Positions 27,379-38,301 are shown, counted from the stretch's first letter. The stretch is DNA of 64,000 bases from Microbulbifer sp. YPW16 (GCF_021290385.1 NZ_CP089928.1:1596501-1660500); one strand, 5' to 3'. Notes: generated by a model from the letters alone, not told the origin. A program made the numbers and translations.

Positions 27379-27445
27379 AACGCCACCAGGATAGTACGGG
27401 CTGGCGGGTTGTGCGGGAATCCCGGTGACAGGTGAGCGCGCCCCA

Positions 27446-27850
27446 CTATTCTTTTTTGGGCAGGTCGTCGTCGATATCGACGATGCGCTCGCCGTAGTAA
27501 AAGTGACTCTGGGGCGCCAGGGCCTCGGGCAGCTCTCCGTCATTGTTGCGGCGCACCAGCAGTTGGGATACCACCCGCCAGTCGGCACTGTTGCTGTTGA
27601 ACAGGGTATCCCCGCACTCGGAACAGAAGAATCGTTTCATCTTTTTCTCCGGGTGCTGGAACTCAGCCAGTTTGTCCTCGCCCTTATTCACCGTCAGTTG
27701 GTCCTTCTCCCACACATCCACCGAGTGGTAGGGAACCTTGAGGAAGTTGCGGCAATCGGCGCAGTGGCAGAAGCCCCGCACCTTGGGGGCTCCCTCGACG
27801 GTAAATTCAACGGCTCCGCAATCGCAGCTGAACGTGTAGCTTGCAGCCAT
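27446..27850 (-). CDS. GFA (glutathione-dependent formaldehyde-activating) family zinc protein
   Basis: 134 residues with the three cysteine clusters of the GFA fold: CDCGAVEF, GFCHCADCRNF and RFFCSECGD, which bind two zinc ions. The family prototype catalyses or assists formation of S-hydroxymethylglutathione from formaldehyde and glutathione, though many members have other or unknown roles. Its location just downstream of fghA and adhC on the same strand (225-base gap) fits formaldehyde metabolism. The start at 27850 matches family length; an ATG 15 bases upstream is also possible. Confidence 0.88.
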   Translation of the reverse strand: MAASYTFSCDCGAVEFTVEGAPKVRGFCHCADCRNFLKVPYHSVDVWEKDQLTVNKGEDKLAEFQHPEKKMKRFFCSECGDTLFNSNSADWRVVSQLLVRRNNDGELPEALAPQSHFYYGERIVDIDDDLPKKE

Positions 27851-28075
27851 CAGACCTTGCTCCATGGTGGCGAATTGAACGGGCACTGCCTGGCGACCTG
27901 CCATACACCACCCGGCAGGCATCGACGTCTCGTGAACAGTTTACCCGCACGCTTTGCGAAGGATAGCACCCATTTCGCCCGGGCCCCGTCGTGACCGATC
28001 CGTACACAATCCTGTCCTACCGGAGCGGGCACTGCCGGCCCGTCCATGAGCATATCGAGCGGGAAGGCTAGCCGG

Positions 28076-28933
28076 TTATCCGTCCGGCTTCAGCAGGTAA
28101 TCCGCATGAAAGCGCAGGTGTTGCTCGATAAAACTGGCGATAAAGTAGTAGCTGTGGTCGTAGCCTGCGTGATGGTCAATCCTCACCGGGTACCCCGCCG
28201 CCTCTGCAGCGGCCTCCAGGGCGTCCGGCTTGAGCTGGGTCTCGAGGAACTCATCGTCTTCCCCCTGGGAAACCAGCATTGGCAGGTGCTCTGTCGCCCG
28301 GCTGACCAGAACCGTGGCATCGTACTCCTCCCAGCTACTGCGGTCCCCTCCCAGGTAGGCACTGAACGCTTTTTCGCCCCAGGGACAGGAGATGGGGTTG
28401 CTGATCGGGCTGAACGCCGAGACCGAGGTAAAACGCCCCGGGTTGCGCAGCGCCAGTACCAGGGCGCCGTGGCCACCCATAGAGTGCCCGGCGATCGCGC
28501 GGCGGCCGGTTAGCGGGAAATTGCCCTCCACCAGCGCCGGCAATTCCTCCAGCACATAATCATACATACGGTAATGGCGCTTCCATGGATCCTGCGTGGC
28601 GTTGAGGTAGAAACCTGCCCCCTGACCCAGGTCATAGCCCTCATCGTCCGCCACCGCGTCTCCCCGCGGGCTGGTATCCGGGATCACCAGTGCAATACCC
28701 AATTCCGCGGCCATACGCTGTGCGCCCGCTTTCTGGCTGAAATTCTCATCCGTGCAGGTAAGGCCCGACAGCCAATACAGAACCGGAAATCGCTGGGCTT
28801 TCTCCATCCGCTCGGCAAGTGGCGGCAGGAAGATGGCAAAGTGCATTTCACAGTCCAGCGTCTCTGAGTGATGCCGATACCGTTCTTGCCTGCCATCGAA
28901 TACTTTTGTGCTGCTGATTCGTTCCAGAGTCAT
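28076..28933 (-). CDS. fghA: S-formylglutathione hydrolase
   Basis: A 285-residue esterase-D family enzyme that hydrolyses S-formylglutathione to formate and glutathione. The nucleophile lies in [11 protein letters not shown] (Ser151 counting from this ATG), with [14 protein letters not shown] forming the oxyanion region, GEDDEFLE supplying the Asp and [13 protein letters not shown] the His. All family signatures are intact. It begins 14 bases after the adhC stop, so both enzymes of the glutathione-dependent formaldehyde pathway are in one operon. Confidence 0.96.
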   Translation of the reverse strand: MTLERISSTKVFDGRQERYRHHSETLDCEMHFAIFLPPLAERMEKAQRFPVLYWLSGLTCTDENFSQKAGAQRMAAELGIALVIPDTSPRGDAVADDEGYDLGQGAGFYLNATQDPWKRHYRMYDYVLEELPALVEGNFPLTGRRAIAGHSMGGHGALVLALRNPGRFTSVSAFSPISNPISCPWGEKAFSAYLGGDRSSWEEYDATVLVSRATEHLPMLVSQGEDDEFLETQLKPDALEAAAEAAGYPVRIDHHAGYDHSYYFIASFIEQHLRFHADYLLKPDG

Positions 28934-28947
28934 CACCGAAGCCCCCG

Positions 28948-30316
<1,369 letters not shown>

Positions 30317-30395
30317 AACGATAAGCGTTTGTGCCCTTGCTGCGTGTGACTTGGCGCGCCATTCCGGCAATGGTTGAGGTTCTGGAGCGACAGAT

Positions 30396-31406
30396 TCAAC
30401 CCGACTCGCGCTGCTGCTTGCGCCACTGTAACGGTGACTTGCCGTGAATGGCGCGAAATGCCTTGGAGAAGGCACTGATATCGGTGTAACCCAGCGTGGC
30501 AGACAGCAGGTTGATGTCGATACTGGAAGAGCGCAGGTGCCAGCGGGCGGTCTGCATGCGCGCATCCTGCACCAGCTGCTTGAAGGAAGTGCCCTCGGCA
30601 CTGAGCCGCCGCTGCAGGGTCCGGGCCGGCATCCCCATCAGGCCGGCCACCTGGGCCAGGCTGTGGCGCTGCGCGCCAAGGGTCTGCAGAATCAGCGTCT
30701 CCACCTGTGCCGCCACACTTTCCTGGTGTTCCGCCAGCAGCTGGCTCGTGAACTCCTGGAAATACCGTAGCAGGCTGCCACTGGGGGGGCACACCGGGCG
30801 GCGGGCAATAGCGGCATCAAACACCAGGCAGTCGTGCTCCTGGCCGAAAAATACCTCCGTGTGGAAGAAGTCCCGGAGCCGTTGCGGGTCGGCCACGGGC
30901 TGCTGGCGGAAGGTCACCATGCGGGGACGCACGTCCTTGCCGGCAAGGTCCAGCATCAGGCGGTAGCAGGCCGCCATGGAGAGCTCCCGGTACTGGCGCG
31001 CATCGATGGGTCCCTCGAAGTGGTCGTAGCGCTCGGCAATCAGCTGCTCCCCCTCGACCCGCATACGCCAGTGCTCCGCCTGGTTGTGTAATGCCATATA
31101 GCGCTGGGTCACCGACAGTGCGGTTTCCAGGTCGACATTATCGAGCAGCTGGCCCAGCGCCCCGAGCATCCGCATCCCCTGCATGGCAGCCAGCCGTACA
31201 CCGAAGTCCCGGCACTGCAACTCTTCCGCGCAGATATTCAGCAACCGGCACAGGGTGGCAATCGGCACCAGCAGGTCCGGGCGCCGCATACAGTCTTCCG
31301 GCAGGCCCACCCGGGCCAACAGCACGGACGGATCGCCGCCAAGATGGGGCACCAGCTGGTTGAATCCCGCCAGGGCGCCACTGCGAATTTCGTAATTCGG
31401 TTTCAT
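30396..31406 (-). CDS. AraC-family transcriptional regulator
   Basis: 336 residues. The N-terminal part (GALAGFNQLVPHLGGDPSVL to about residue 190) is the arabinose-binding-like domain found in OruR/ArgR-type regulators, and the C-terminal 90 residues are a double helix-turn-helix (LAQVAGLMGMPARTLQRRLS, NLLSATLGYTDISAFSKAFR, then GKSPLQWR). It lies upstream of adhC-fghA in the same direction, with the inverted-repeat array between, and is the likely regulator of that operon; this is inferred from position only. Confidence 0.9.
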   Translation of the reverse strand: MKPNYEIRSGALAGFNQLVPHLGGDPSVLLARVGLPEDCMRRPDLLVPIATLCRLLNICAEELQCRDFGVRLAAMQGMRMLGALGQLLDNVDLETALSVTQRYMALHNQAEHWRMRVEGEQLIAERYDHFEGPIDARQYRELSMAACYRLMLDLAGKDVRPRMVTFRQQPVADPQRLRDFFHTEVFFGQEHDCLVFDAAIARRPVCPPSGSLLRYFQEFTSQLLAEHQESVAAQVETLILQTLGAQRHSLAQVAGLMGMPARTLQRRLSAEGTSFKQLVQDARMQTARWHLRSSSIDINLLSATLGYTDISAFSKAFRAIHGKSPLQWRKQQRESG

Positions 31407-31749
31407 CGATTCTTCTGGGGGTCCTTTTCTCGCTTACCGACCCGGTGGCACAGCCCTCCCCGGGCTTGCAACCACTGTGCCGGTGGCGAAGTAAATTCAA
31501 TCACTAATGATGCGTGCACAACTTAACGCCTTCGCCAGGCTGCCTGTGCCACAGTGGTGCACTCCAGGGAGCCATTGGATAAACCCACAGCGTCGCTGCA
31601 GGTACTGAAGCGTGCGGGTGCCGGGCGCATCAGTTCGCGAGCGGCCACAGTCTCCTGTAACTGCTGCAACGGCGCAGATGCTGGCCTGAAACTTGCTCCA
31701 GCTCAGGGTGAACGCACTATATTCAACAGCAACCAAAGGGACAGCCTCT
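31407..31749. other. Intergenic region between AraC regulator and hypothetical gene
   Basis: 343 bases between divergent genes. I see no gene and no strong inverted repeat. It must hold the promoters of both the regulator (minus strand) and the 31750 gene (plus strand). Confidence 0.45.
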
Positions 31750-32166
31750 ATGGACAATCATCACTGGTTGATGAGCGCAGAGGCGCTCACGCTGCTGCGC
31801 AAGTTGCGCAAACGGCTGCAGGCGGAATTCGATATCAGCCTCCGCTTCTCAGAATATGCTTTTGAGCAGCACCTCGCCCGGGCAAAGCACAAGACCGTGG
31901 ACGGGGACACGCGGCATATGATTGCGCAACTGGAAAAACTGCGCGGCGCGCCTTTTAGTACTGGCGATGAACCGGCCCCCCGCCTGTATCGCGGCCAGCC
32001 AATCCTGCAGGAAAACCGGGACATTTACGCCATGATCTATGGTGACGAACTATCCCTGCACGATGCGTCCCAACCCCGGCGGCAGCAGCGGAAAAAAATG
32101 TACCGGGGGCAGGTAGTGCTGGAGGAGGCCCATCACCGCCCCGGACAATCCAGCCGCGAGCACTAG
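31750..32166 (+). CDS. Hypothetical protein (138 aa)
   Basis: A small soluble, basic protein: MDNHHWLMSAEALTLLRKLR, then RFSEYAFEQHLARAKH, and a C-terminal half with RLYRGQPILQE and a second, similar MYRGQVVLEEAHH. The two 'YRGQ.(I/V)L(Q/E)E' segments form a short internal repeat. No domain recognised and no signal peptide. Its TAG stop overlaps that of the convergent phnA gene within the four bases CTAG. Confidence 0.65.
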   Translation: MDNHHWLMSAEALTLLRKLRKRLQAEFDISLRFSEYAFEQHLARAKHKTVDGDTRHMIAQLEKLRGAPFSTGDEPAPRLYRGQPILQENRDIYAMIYGDELSLHDASQPRRQQRKKMYRGQVVLEEAHHRPGQSSREH

Positions 32167-32732
32167 CCGGTCTTTTTGACAAACCTGGTCAGGATGACAA
32201 TACGCTGGCCATTGACGCGCCCCTCGATCTGCTCCGGGTTATCGGTCAGGCTGATGCCGCGCACTGCCGTGCCGCGCTTGGCAACAATGCTGGTGCCTTT
32301 TACATCCAGGTCCTTGATGACAGTGACCGTATCCCCGGCCCGCAGCTCGACGCCATTACAGTCACGCTGTACCACCCGCTCGCTTTCGGCCACAGTAGCG
32401 CCCGCCTCGGCCCAGTGGCGCAGGTCGTCATCGAGGTAAAGCATATCCAGCAGGTCCTGGGCCCAGGTTTCGCCGCTGAGCCGCTTCAGCAATCGCCAGG
32501 CCTGCACCTGCACCGCCGGCACCTGGCTCCACATACTGTCGCCCAGGCAGCGCCAGTGATCACTGTCGAGGGGCTGCTCCCCCTCCAGCTGTGACCGGCA
32601 GCGGCCACAGACAAGGATTTCGGTGTCGCTGCGCCCCTCGGAGTGCGGCACGCTGTATACGCCCAGCTCGCTGCCATCACCGCATAGCTCACATTTTTCG
32701 CCACTGCGCTGGCGGAGCTGCTGTTCATTCAT
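32163..32732 (-). CDS. phnA: PhnA-family zinc-ribbon protein
   Basis: 189 residues. An N-terminal zinc ribbon (RSGEKCELCGDGSELGVYSV.. with CGRCRSQL) is followed by a helical linker and the C-terminal PhnA domain (NGVELRAGDTVTVIKDLDVK, RGTAVRGISLTDNPEQIEGR, GQRIVILTRFVKKTG). E. coli YjdM/PhnA is about 110 residues; this longer form with a central insertion is the version common in marine gammaproteobacteria. Despite the name, a role in phosphonate use is not established. The start at 32732 fits the zinc ribbon. Confidence 0.9.
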   Translation of the reverse strand: MNEQQLRQRSGEKCELCGDGSELGVYSVPHSEGRSDTEILVCGRCRSQLEGEQPLDSDHWRCLGDSMWSQVPAVQVQAWRLLKRLSGETWAQDLLDMLYLDDDLRHWAEAGATVAESERVVQRDCNGVELRAGDTVTVIKDLDVKGTSIVAKRGTAVRGISLTDNPEQIEGRVNGQRIVILTRFVKKTG

Positions 32733-33023
32733 CTTATAGGGTCCCTCATTTATTCCGCCCGGCCGGGTAGCCGGTCGGAAGCGGCGCGCATTATACCCGC
32801 CAGCCGGCGACTGCCAAGCCGATGCCCCGGGCGGCCGGGTTGCGGTACTGGGCACAAGGCTGGCAAAAGCGGATAAAACACGCCCCGGTGGCGACATTCG
32901 CCGGCCGGGGCAGGTATCGATCTATCTCCGCTAAATGCAATCCACCGGAGTCGAGCGCTCATCGGCCCTAAATCCATCCTGGGGCCATATAGCGCCGCTC
33001 CGGCAATGTGGTTCCAGGCGCTC

Positions 33024-33443
33024 CTAGCCGTGATGGGCGGATACGCTCGCTGCAAACTCACCGATTTCATTCTGCGCCAGGGAGTGGGAAATGTCCCCCA
33101 GGCTCAGGATGCCGACCAAACGCTTCTCGCTGTTCATCACCGGCATCCGGCGTAGCTGCAGTGACTCCATTTTGTGGAGGGCTTCGTGCATATCATCGTC
33201 TTCCCAGCACCACTCGATACCCTCCGTCATCACGTCACGGGCAGTCATCGAGGAAAGCTCGCTACCCTCCACCACGCCCCGGCACGTGATATCCCGGTCG
33301 GTGACCATACCAATGAGGTGATCATTCTCGCCGATGGGAACAGCACCAATATCCTCGTCGCGGAGAATTTTTGCCACTTCTGATAGCGGGGTATCCGGTG
33401 AACACCAGGTGACACCCTCGTGCATTGCCTCTTTTACGTTCAT
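33024..33443 (-). CDS. Two-CBS-domain protein
   Basis: A 139-residue protein made of two CBS domains: VKEAMHEGVTWCSPDTPLSE to IGMVTDRDITCRGV, then ARDVMTEGIEWCWEDDDMHE to LVGILSLGDISHSL. CBS pairs bind adenine nucleotides and act as energy or redox sensors; no effector domain is attached. AGGAGG precedes the ATG. It neighbours the small heat-shock gene on the same strand 95 bases away and may belong to the same stress regulon. Confidence 0.92.
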   Translation of the reverse strand: MNVKEAMHEGVTWCSPDTPLSEVAKILRDEDIGAVPIGENDHLIGMVTDRDITCRGVVEGSELSSMTARDVMTEGIEWCWEDDDMHEALHKMESLQLRRMPVMNSEKRLVGILSLGDISHSLAQNEIGEFAASVSAHHG

Positions 33444-33538
33444 GGGAACCTCCTCCCCGGGCGCCCCCCGATTGACAACCGGACGACAGCCCCTGGTTAA
33501 TATGCAGGATTAGTCAGCGCCGCGGGGCGGCGCTTGCT

Positions 33539-33967
33539 TTAGTGAATTTCAATCCGGTGGTGACGGGGCTCGGGCTCCTTGCGCTTGGGCGCCGTAAGCG
33601 TCAGCACCCCGTCCTTGAAACTCGCATCAATTTCCTCTTCACTGATATCCGTGCCCAGGTTGAAACTGCGCATGTACTTACCGTAGCGTCGCTCCTGGCG
33701 GATCACGCGCCCCTCTTTTTCCTCCTTGTCTTCCTGGTGCACTTCCGCCTCGATGGTGAGCACGCCATTTTCCAGCGTGACGCTGATATCATCCTTGTTC
33801 ACCCCGGGCACTTCTGCACTGATTTCATAACTATCCTCGGTTTCCCTGATATCGATTCGGGGAGAAAAGAAGCCTTCCTTCCCCTCGCCGCCAGCGCGTC
33901 CCGTAGACATCCACTGGTCAAATATATTGTCGAGATCCAGTAGTGATCCCCTCGGTATCAAGCTCAT
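33539..33967 (-). CDS. Small heat-shock protein, Hsp20/alpha-crystallin family
   Basis: 142 residues. The alpha-crystallin domain spans about 36-135 (PRIDIRETEDSYEISAEVPG, GVLTIEAEVHQEDKEEKEGR, RSFNLGTDISEEEIDASFKD, GVLTLTAPKRKEPEPR), with a C-terminal IEIH in the place of the IxI anchor. It is an ATP-independent holdase. GGAGGAA seven bases before the ATG fixes the start at 33967; a longer open frame upstream is not coding. The 295-base upstream gap, shared with the divergent gene at 34263, has a GGGG/CCCC hairpin near 34013-34029, but no confident heat-shock promoter was identified. Confidence 0.94.
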   Translation of the reverse strand: MSLIPRGSLLDLDNIFDQWMSTGRAGGEGKEGFFSPRIDIRETEDSYEISAEVPGVNKDDISVTLENGVLTIEAEVHQEDKEEKEGRVIRQERRYGKYMRSFNLGTDISEEEIDASFKDGVLTLTAPKRKEPEPRHHRIEIH

Positions 33968-34262
33968 AAACAGTTCCTCCGCAAACTTGCGCCGGTAGGT
34001 GGAAACCCGCTCCCGGGGAAAAACCCCGGCAAGGCTCCCCTGCGCCCGAATTGTAGGGAGAGCGGCATTGATTGGTAGGGCTGCAGGAACTGATCGGCAG
34101 CGTGAGCAACAGCGGGACAGGATGGCCTTTCCTGCAGGCCAAAAACATGGATCTTCTATGCCGGGGAGGTCTAAAGAGCGCTCCGAATATACTTTTATTC
34201 CCAGCTGGATGGCGCCGCGTTCAACTAAAATGGCATAAGACACTGTTAGCGAGGAACTTGCC

Positions 34263-34700
34263 ATGGCCATTTCCTGGGTGCTCGTAGCAAACCAGTCCCA
34301 CGCCCGACTTTTTGAGGCAACCAATGCCACGGGGAACCTCCACGAAGTAGAAGGCATGATCTACCCGGAAGCACGCATGAAGGGCACTGAACTTTACTCA
34401 GACGGCCCCGGGCGGTCATTCGACAGCGGGGGCGAAGGGCGTCATGGGATGGGTAACCCGCGCGAGCTTCATAACCGGGCGGGCAGCAGGTTCGCAAAGG
34501 AGCTGGCCCATGCGCTCGAGCGGGGTCGCCAGGAGGGGCGCTATGAGAAACTCTACATCATTGCCGAGCCGCAAATGGTAGGGAACCTGCGCGATGAACT
34601 GGACCCACCGACACGGGCTACCATCGCCGGTGAGTCAGGCAAAAACGTGGTCCATTGCGCACCAGAGGAAATACGCTCACAACTTCCCCAATTGCTCTGA
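34263..34700 (+). CDS. Host-attachment-family (baeRF-like) protein
   Basis: 145 residues: MAISWVLVANQSHARLFEAT at the start, GRHGMGNPRELHNRAGSRFA in the middle and LYIIAEPQMVGNLRDELDPP later. This is the family annotated in Agrobacterium as 'required for attachment to host cells', structurally related to eRF1/baeRF domains. The biochemical role is not known; in non-symbionts it is usually found beside stress genes, as here next to Hsp20. AGCGAGGAACTTGCC gives a plausible ribosome site. Confidence 0.88.
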   Translation: MAISWVLVANQSHARLFEATNATGNLHEVEGMIYPEARMKGTELYSDGPGRSFDSGGEGRHGMGNPRELHNRAGSRFAKELAHALERGRQEGRYEKLYIIAEPQMVGNLRDELDPPTRATIAGESGKNVVHCAPEEIRSQLPQLL

Positions 34701-34720
34701 ACCTCACCACAGACGCTACC

Positions 34721-34743
34721 GGGCACGGCTCCAGACCGTGCCC
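34721..34743 (+). terminator. Hairpin after the host-attachment-family gene
   Basis: Stem GGGCACGG/CCGTGCCC with a 7-base loop, 20 bases after the stop, followed only by TTACC. A weak intrinsic terminator at best. Confidence 0.5.
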
Positions 34744-34825
34744 TTACCGTATCCAGCTTGCGGTTAGCTCCCCCCGACAGTCTGCTTTACTATGGTTCCA
34801 ACCCGATCGCCACACGGACAAGGCA

Positions 34826-35779
34826 ATGCTGAGACTTTTCGATATCAGGCGCGGCAGAATCAGCGAAGCAGCGGCTGCCACCCCGCCGGAACCGAAGCAG
34901 TTGGCCGAGGCTGTCTGGATTGATATCCAGGAGCCGGAAGAACAGGAGCGGGAGCTGCTGGAGGAACTGCTGCGGACTGAACTGCCGGAATCAGAGGATG
35001 TGGAGGAAATCGAGGCCTCGGCGCGCTACTTTATCGACGCCGCGGGCGTGCACATTCACTCGCTGTTCCTCACCCAGAGCGAGGGTCGCCACGACACGTC
35101 CACCGTGGCCTTCATCCTGCAGCCGGACCGGCTGATTACTGTCCGCGACACTGAACTGGCAGATTTTCGCCTGCTGCGTATGCGGGCCCGCCGTGGCGGC
35201 GTGGAGGCCCGTAGTGCGCAGGAGCTGGTCGTCGAGGTGTTCGAGCAGAAGGCGGAAAACCTGGCTGACGCGCTGGAGGATATCCACCTGAAGCTGGGGG
35301 AAGTCAGCTACATGGTTCTGGAGGATGAGTCCGCAGAACTGGAAGATGCCATCGACCAGCTGGCCAAGGTGGAGGACAGCAACGGCAAAGTCCTGTTGTG
35401 CCTGATGGATACACGCCGCTCCATCACCTTCCTGCAACGACATATACAGATCGATGGCGATCAGCAGGAGCGGTTTCGGGATGTCATCCGCGATATCGAC
35501 ACGCTCTCCGCCCATACCAGCTTCCTGTTCGACAAGATCAACTTCCTGATGGACTCCACCCAGGGCTTCATCAACATCGAACAGAACCAGATCATCAAGA
35601 TTTTCTCTATCGCCGCGGTGGTGTTCCTGCCCCCGACAATGGTGGCCAGTATCTACGGCATGAATTTTGAGTTCATGCCGGAGATGGACTGGGAACTGGG
35701 CTACCCCTTCGCGCTGGGCCTGATGGTCCTCGCCGGGGTGGCACCTTACCTGTATTTCAAGATAAAGGGCTGGCTGTAA
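34826..35779 (+). CDS. CorA-family divalent cation transporter
   Basis: 317 residues. A large acidic cytoplasmic N-terminal domain is followed by a long coiled-coil stalk and two C-terminal helices, the first ending in the selectivity motif YGMNF (MVASIYGMNFEFMPEMDWEL). The family moves magnesium, cobalt or zinc; the 'EFMPE' loop after GMN is a normal variant. The start at 34826 (MLRLFDIRRG) is the first Met giving a family-like N terminus. Confidence 0.93.
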   Translation: MLRLFDIRRGRISEAAAATPPEPKQLAEAVWIDIQEPEEQERELLEELLRTELPESEDVEEIEASARYFIDAAGVHIHSLFLTQSEGRHDTSTVAFILQPDRLITVRDTELADFRLLRMRARRGGVEARSAQELVVEVFEQKAENLADALEDIHLKLGEVSYMVLEDESAELEDAIDQLAKVEDSNGKVLLCLMDTRRSITFLQRHIQIDGDQQERFRDVIRDIDTLSAHTSFLFDKINFLMDSTQGFINIEQNQIIKIFSIAAVVFLPPTMVASIYGMNFEFMPEMDWELGYPFALGLMVLAGVAPYLYFKIKGWL

Positions 35780-35887
35780 CGGCCCCTCTGGCGCCTTTTA
35801 CTACGGCAGGATGTGCCGCCCAGCTGCTAGAATTCTTTGTCCTGCAGCAAGATTTCGCGCACCGGTACACAGCAACCGGAGAAGAAA

Positions 35888-36559
35888 ATGGTGACACCGA
35901 CCCACAAGAATTTTCACCGCAAGCGCTGGCTCAGCGTGCAGCAGGCCGTCGATCACCTGAGCGCCCTCTCGGAGGAGCCGCTCAGCGGCGCCGACCTGGC
36001 CGACCTGGCCGAGGAGCACCAGCTGGACCTGTACTGGTACCGCCCCGGCCAGCAGGTGGCCTATATGGGGCGCCCGGAAGTGACCACCCTCGACACCCCA
36101 CTGCGACTGTGCGGGGAAGACCACAGCGACTGGCACGCAATTGCCGATATCCTGCGCCACCACCCAGCACTGCCCGCATTCGAACAGGACACCCCACTGC
36201 TGGAAGACGCCAACGGCGACCGCCTGCGCATCACTTTTGACCGTCGCCACAGGCCCGAACCCTTCAGCAGCCGCTGGTATCCCACCCTGGCGGAGCTGGT
36301 GGTGCGCCGGGAAGACCTGGAGCAGCTGGAACCCCATCTCTTTTCCGGCCAGGAAGCCGCCGGCACCCACGTGCTGGAAACCCCACTGCTGCTGCGGGTC
36401 ATCTGGCAGCTAGAGCAGCTGGCACTGGATGGCGACCACCATTCCACCGCCTGGCTGGCAGACCAGCTGGCGCGTCGATCACCCGGCGTGGATCGCGCTG
36501 ACCTGGAGCGGGTCCTGGACGCCGCCCAGCGCGAGGGGCTCCGCGGTACGCCACACTAA
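35888..36559 (+). CDS. Hypothetical protein (223 aa)
   Basis: A soluble protein with an N-terminal segment (KRWLSVQQAVDHLSALSEEP, SGADLADLAEEHQLDLYWYR) that looks like a small helix-turn-helix or LysM-like adaptor, and a C-terminal helical stretch (RVIWQLEQLALDGDHHSTAW, RADLERVLDAAQREGLRG). GGAGAAG precedes the ATG. I do not recognise the family. Its upstream neighbour is corA (108 bases) and its downstream neighbour cytochrome b561. Confidence 0.7.
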   Translation: MVTPTHKNFHRKRWLSVQQAVDHLSALSEEPLSGADLADLAEEHQLDLYWYRPGQQVAYMGRPEVTTLDTPLRLCGEDHSDWHAIADILRHHPALPAFEQDTPLLEDANGDRLRITFDRRHRPEPFSSRWYPTLAELVVRREDLEQLEPHLFSGQEAAGTHVLETPLLLRVIWQLEQLALDGDHHSTAWLADQLARRSPGVDRADLERVLDAAQREGLRGTPH

Positions 36560-36739
36560 GTGCCGCAAACACCGGCCAGCAGCCATTTCTAATAAATCGA
36601 AAGGTTACTCCGCCTTTTTTCGCTGGAAGGCATCGTCGCAATTTATTTACACTCCCTTCATCATCCAGGGCTGGTGTGCGGTTCCGTAAGCGGTAACCGC
36701 CCGACGCCATAGAAAATCCAGTAAAACGGGAGGAGACCT

Positions 36740-37354
36740 GTGGCGGCCAGGAACAGCAAACAGCAATACGGCTGGATGGCCATCGCCCTGCACTGGCTGA
36801 TGGCCCCGGCAATTATCGGCATGTTTGCGCTGGGCTGGTGGATGCGCCAGCTGTCCTACTACGACCCCTGGTATCGCCAGGGCCCGGAGATCCATAAGGG
36901 CATTGGCATCCTGCTGCTGGCACTGTTGCTGCTGCGCCTGGTGTGGAAGGCCATGAATCCGCACCCCCAGGATGTGCCGGGCACACCGCGCTGGCAGGCG
37001 CTGGCGGCACGGGCGGCGCACGGCGGTCTCTACCTGCTGCTGCTGGCCATCATGGTTTCCGGCTACCTGATCTCCACTGCGGATGGCCGTGCCATCAGCG
37101 TATTTGGCTGGTTCGAGGTTCCCGCCACCCTGCAGGGACTGGCCAACCAGGAAGACCTGGCCGGGGAAATACACGAGGTGCTGGCGTGGACCCTGATGGG
37201 GCTGGTGGCCCTGCATGCCCTGGCCGCCCTCAAGCATCACTTTGTAGACCGCGACGCCACCCTGCGCCGTATGCTGGGCCTGCGCGGTAATCCAGCGCCG
37301 GTCGGGCGCCGTAACGAGTCAGGTATGAACGAAACCGCCGAACTGACTAAATAA
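36740..37354 (+). CDS. Cytochrome b561 family protein
   Basis: 204 residues, four transmembrane helices. Likely haem ligands are His in ALHWLMAP, GPEIHKGIGIL, ARAAHGGLYLLLLAIMVSGY and LVALHALAALKHHF. It starts with GTG preceded by AGGAG at a good distance. It is followed 38 bases later by a YceI gene, the usual partnership: the membrane cytochrome may oxidise quinol or dispose of superoxide while YceI binds a polyisoprenoid quinone in the periplasm. Confidence 0.92.
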   Translation: MAARNSKQQYGWMAIALHWLMAPAIIGMFALGWWMRQLSYYDPWYRQGPEIHKGIGILLLALLLLRLVWKAMNPHPQDVPGTPRWQALAARAAHGGLYLLLLAIMVSGYLISTADGRAISVFGWFEVPATLQGLANQEDLAGEIHEVLAWTLMGLVALHALAALKHHFVDRDATLRRMLGLRGNPAPVGRRNESGMNETAELTK

Positions 37355-37392
37355 TCACCACTCCACCAATCACTGAAGACCGAGGAACGACA

Positions 37393-37959
37393 ATGAAGAA
37401 AATCGCCATTTTCCTGTTCGCCGCCCTGATAGGCGCCACCGCCCAGGCGGCCGAGTACAAGATCGACACCAAGGGCGCCCACGCCTTTATCCAGTTCCGC
37501 ATCAAGCACCTGGGCTACAGCTGGCTCTATGGCCGCTTTGATGAGTTCAGCGGTTCTTTCGAGTACGACGAAAAGAAACCCGCTGACTCCTCCATCAATG
37601 TGGAAATCGATGTGGCCAGCATCGACAGCAACCACGCCGAGCGCGACAAGCACCTGCGCGGCGAGGACTTCCTGCATGTGGAAAAATACCCCACCGCCAC
37701 CTTCAAGAGCACCAGCTACGAGCCCGTGGGCGAGGGCAAGGGCAAGCTCAGCGGCGAACTGACCCTGCACGGCGTGACCAAGCCGATCGTGATCGACGTT
37801 GAGCACGTCGGCGGCGGCCAGGACCCATGGGGCGGCTATCGCCAGGGCTTCACCGGCACCACCGAATTTGCCCTGAAAGACTTCGGCATCATGTACGACC
37901 TGGGCCCGGCTTCCCAGACCGTGGAGATGATCCTGGACGTGGAAGGTATCCGTATCTGA
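37393..37959 (+). CDS. YceI-family periplasmic lipid-binding protein
   Basis: 188 residues with a clear signal peptide (MKKIAIFLFAALIGATAQAA). The lipocalin-like barrel has AFIQFRIKHLGYSWLYGRFD, DSNHAERDKHLRGEDFLHVE, GELTLHGVTKPIVIDV and PWGGYRQGFTGTTEFALKDF, all standard for YceI. It binds long isoprenoid chains such as ubiquinone. A good terminator follows at 37991. Confidence 0.95.
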   Translation: MKKIAIFLFAALIGATAQAAEYKIDTKGAHAFIQFRIKHLGYSWLYGRFDEFSGSFEYDEKKPADSSINVEIDVASIDSNHAERDKHLRGEDFLHVEKYPTATFKSTSYEPVGEGKGKLSGELTLHGVTKPIVIDVEHVGGGQDPWGGYRQGFTGTTEFALKDFGIMYDLGPASQTVEMILDVEGIRI

Positions 37960-37990
37960 ATCTGATAACGGCTTACATCCATTACCCGAA

Positions 37991-38015
37991 AGCCCGGCAC
38001 ATGCCGGGCTTTTTT
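37991..38015 (+). terminator. Intrinsic terminator of b561-YceI operon
   Basis: Stem AGCCCGGCA/TGCCGGGCT with a two-base CA loop followed by six T on the plus strand. Confidence 0.9.
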
Positions 38016-38080
38016 GTGCGCGGCATATGCGCCTGCCGGCAGGGTTCTGCACCCAGCACCTCCTGTGCCCGCTGATACAT

Positions 38081-38106
38081 GGGCGGACACAAGGTCCGCC
38101 CCTACG
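38081..38106. repeat. REP-like palindromic unit
   Basis: GGGCGGAC..GTCCGCCC hairpin with ACAAG loop followed by CCTACG. The same 26-base unit occurs, in either orientation, at 53760, 53811, 53932, 53984 (truncated), 59625, 59681 and 59863. Confidence 0.8.
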
Positions 38107-38301
38107 GCTAACCGCCAGGGTATTCATAGGGATACAGGACGACGGGAAAGAACCCGGGGCGCTGCCCAACGCCCCCTCGGTGCACCCTGTGGACTGGCAG
38201 GATTGCACTCTATCTCGCAGAACCTCGCGGTAAGGGGACACCGTGTCCGTCGTTGTACTGGCGAACGCATGGGGACGCCGGATTGGCAGGACACAAAAAC
38301 G

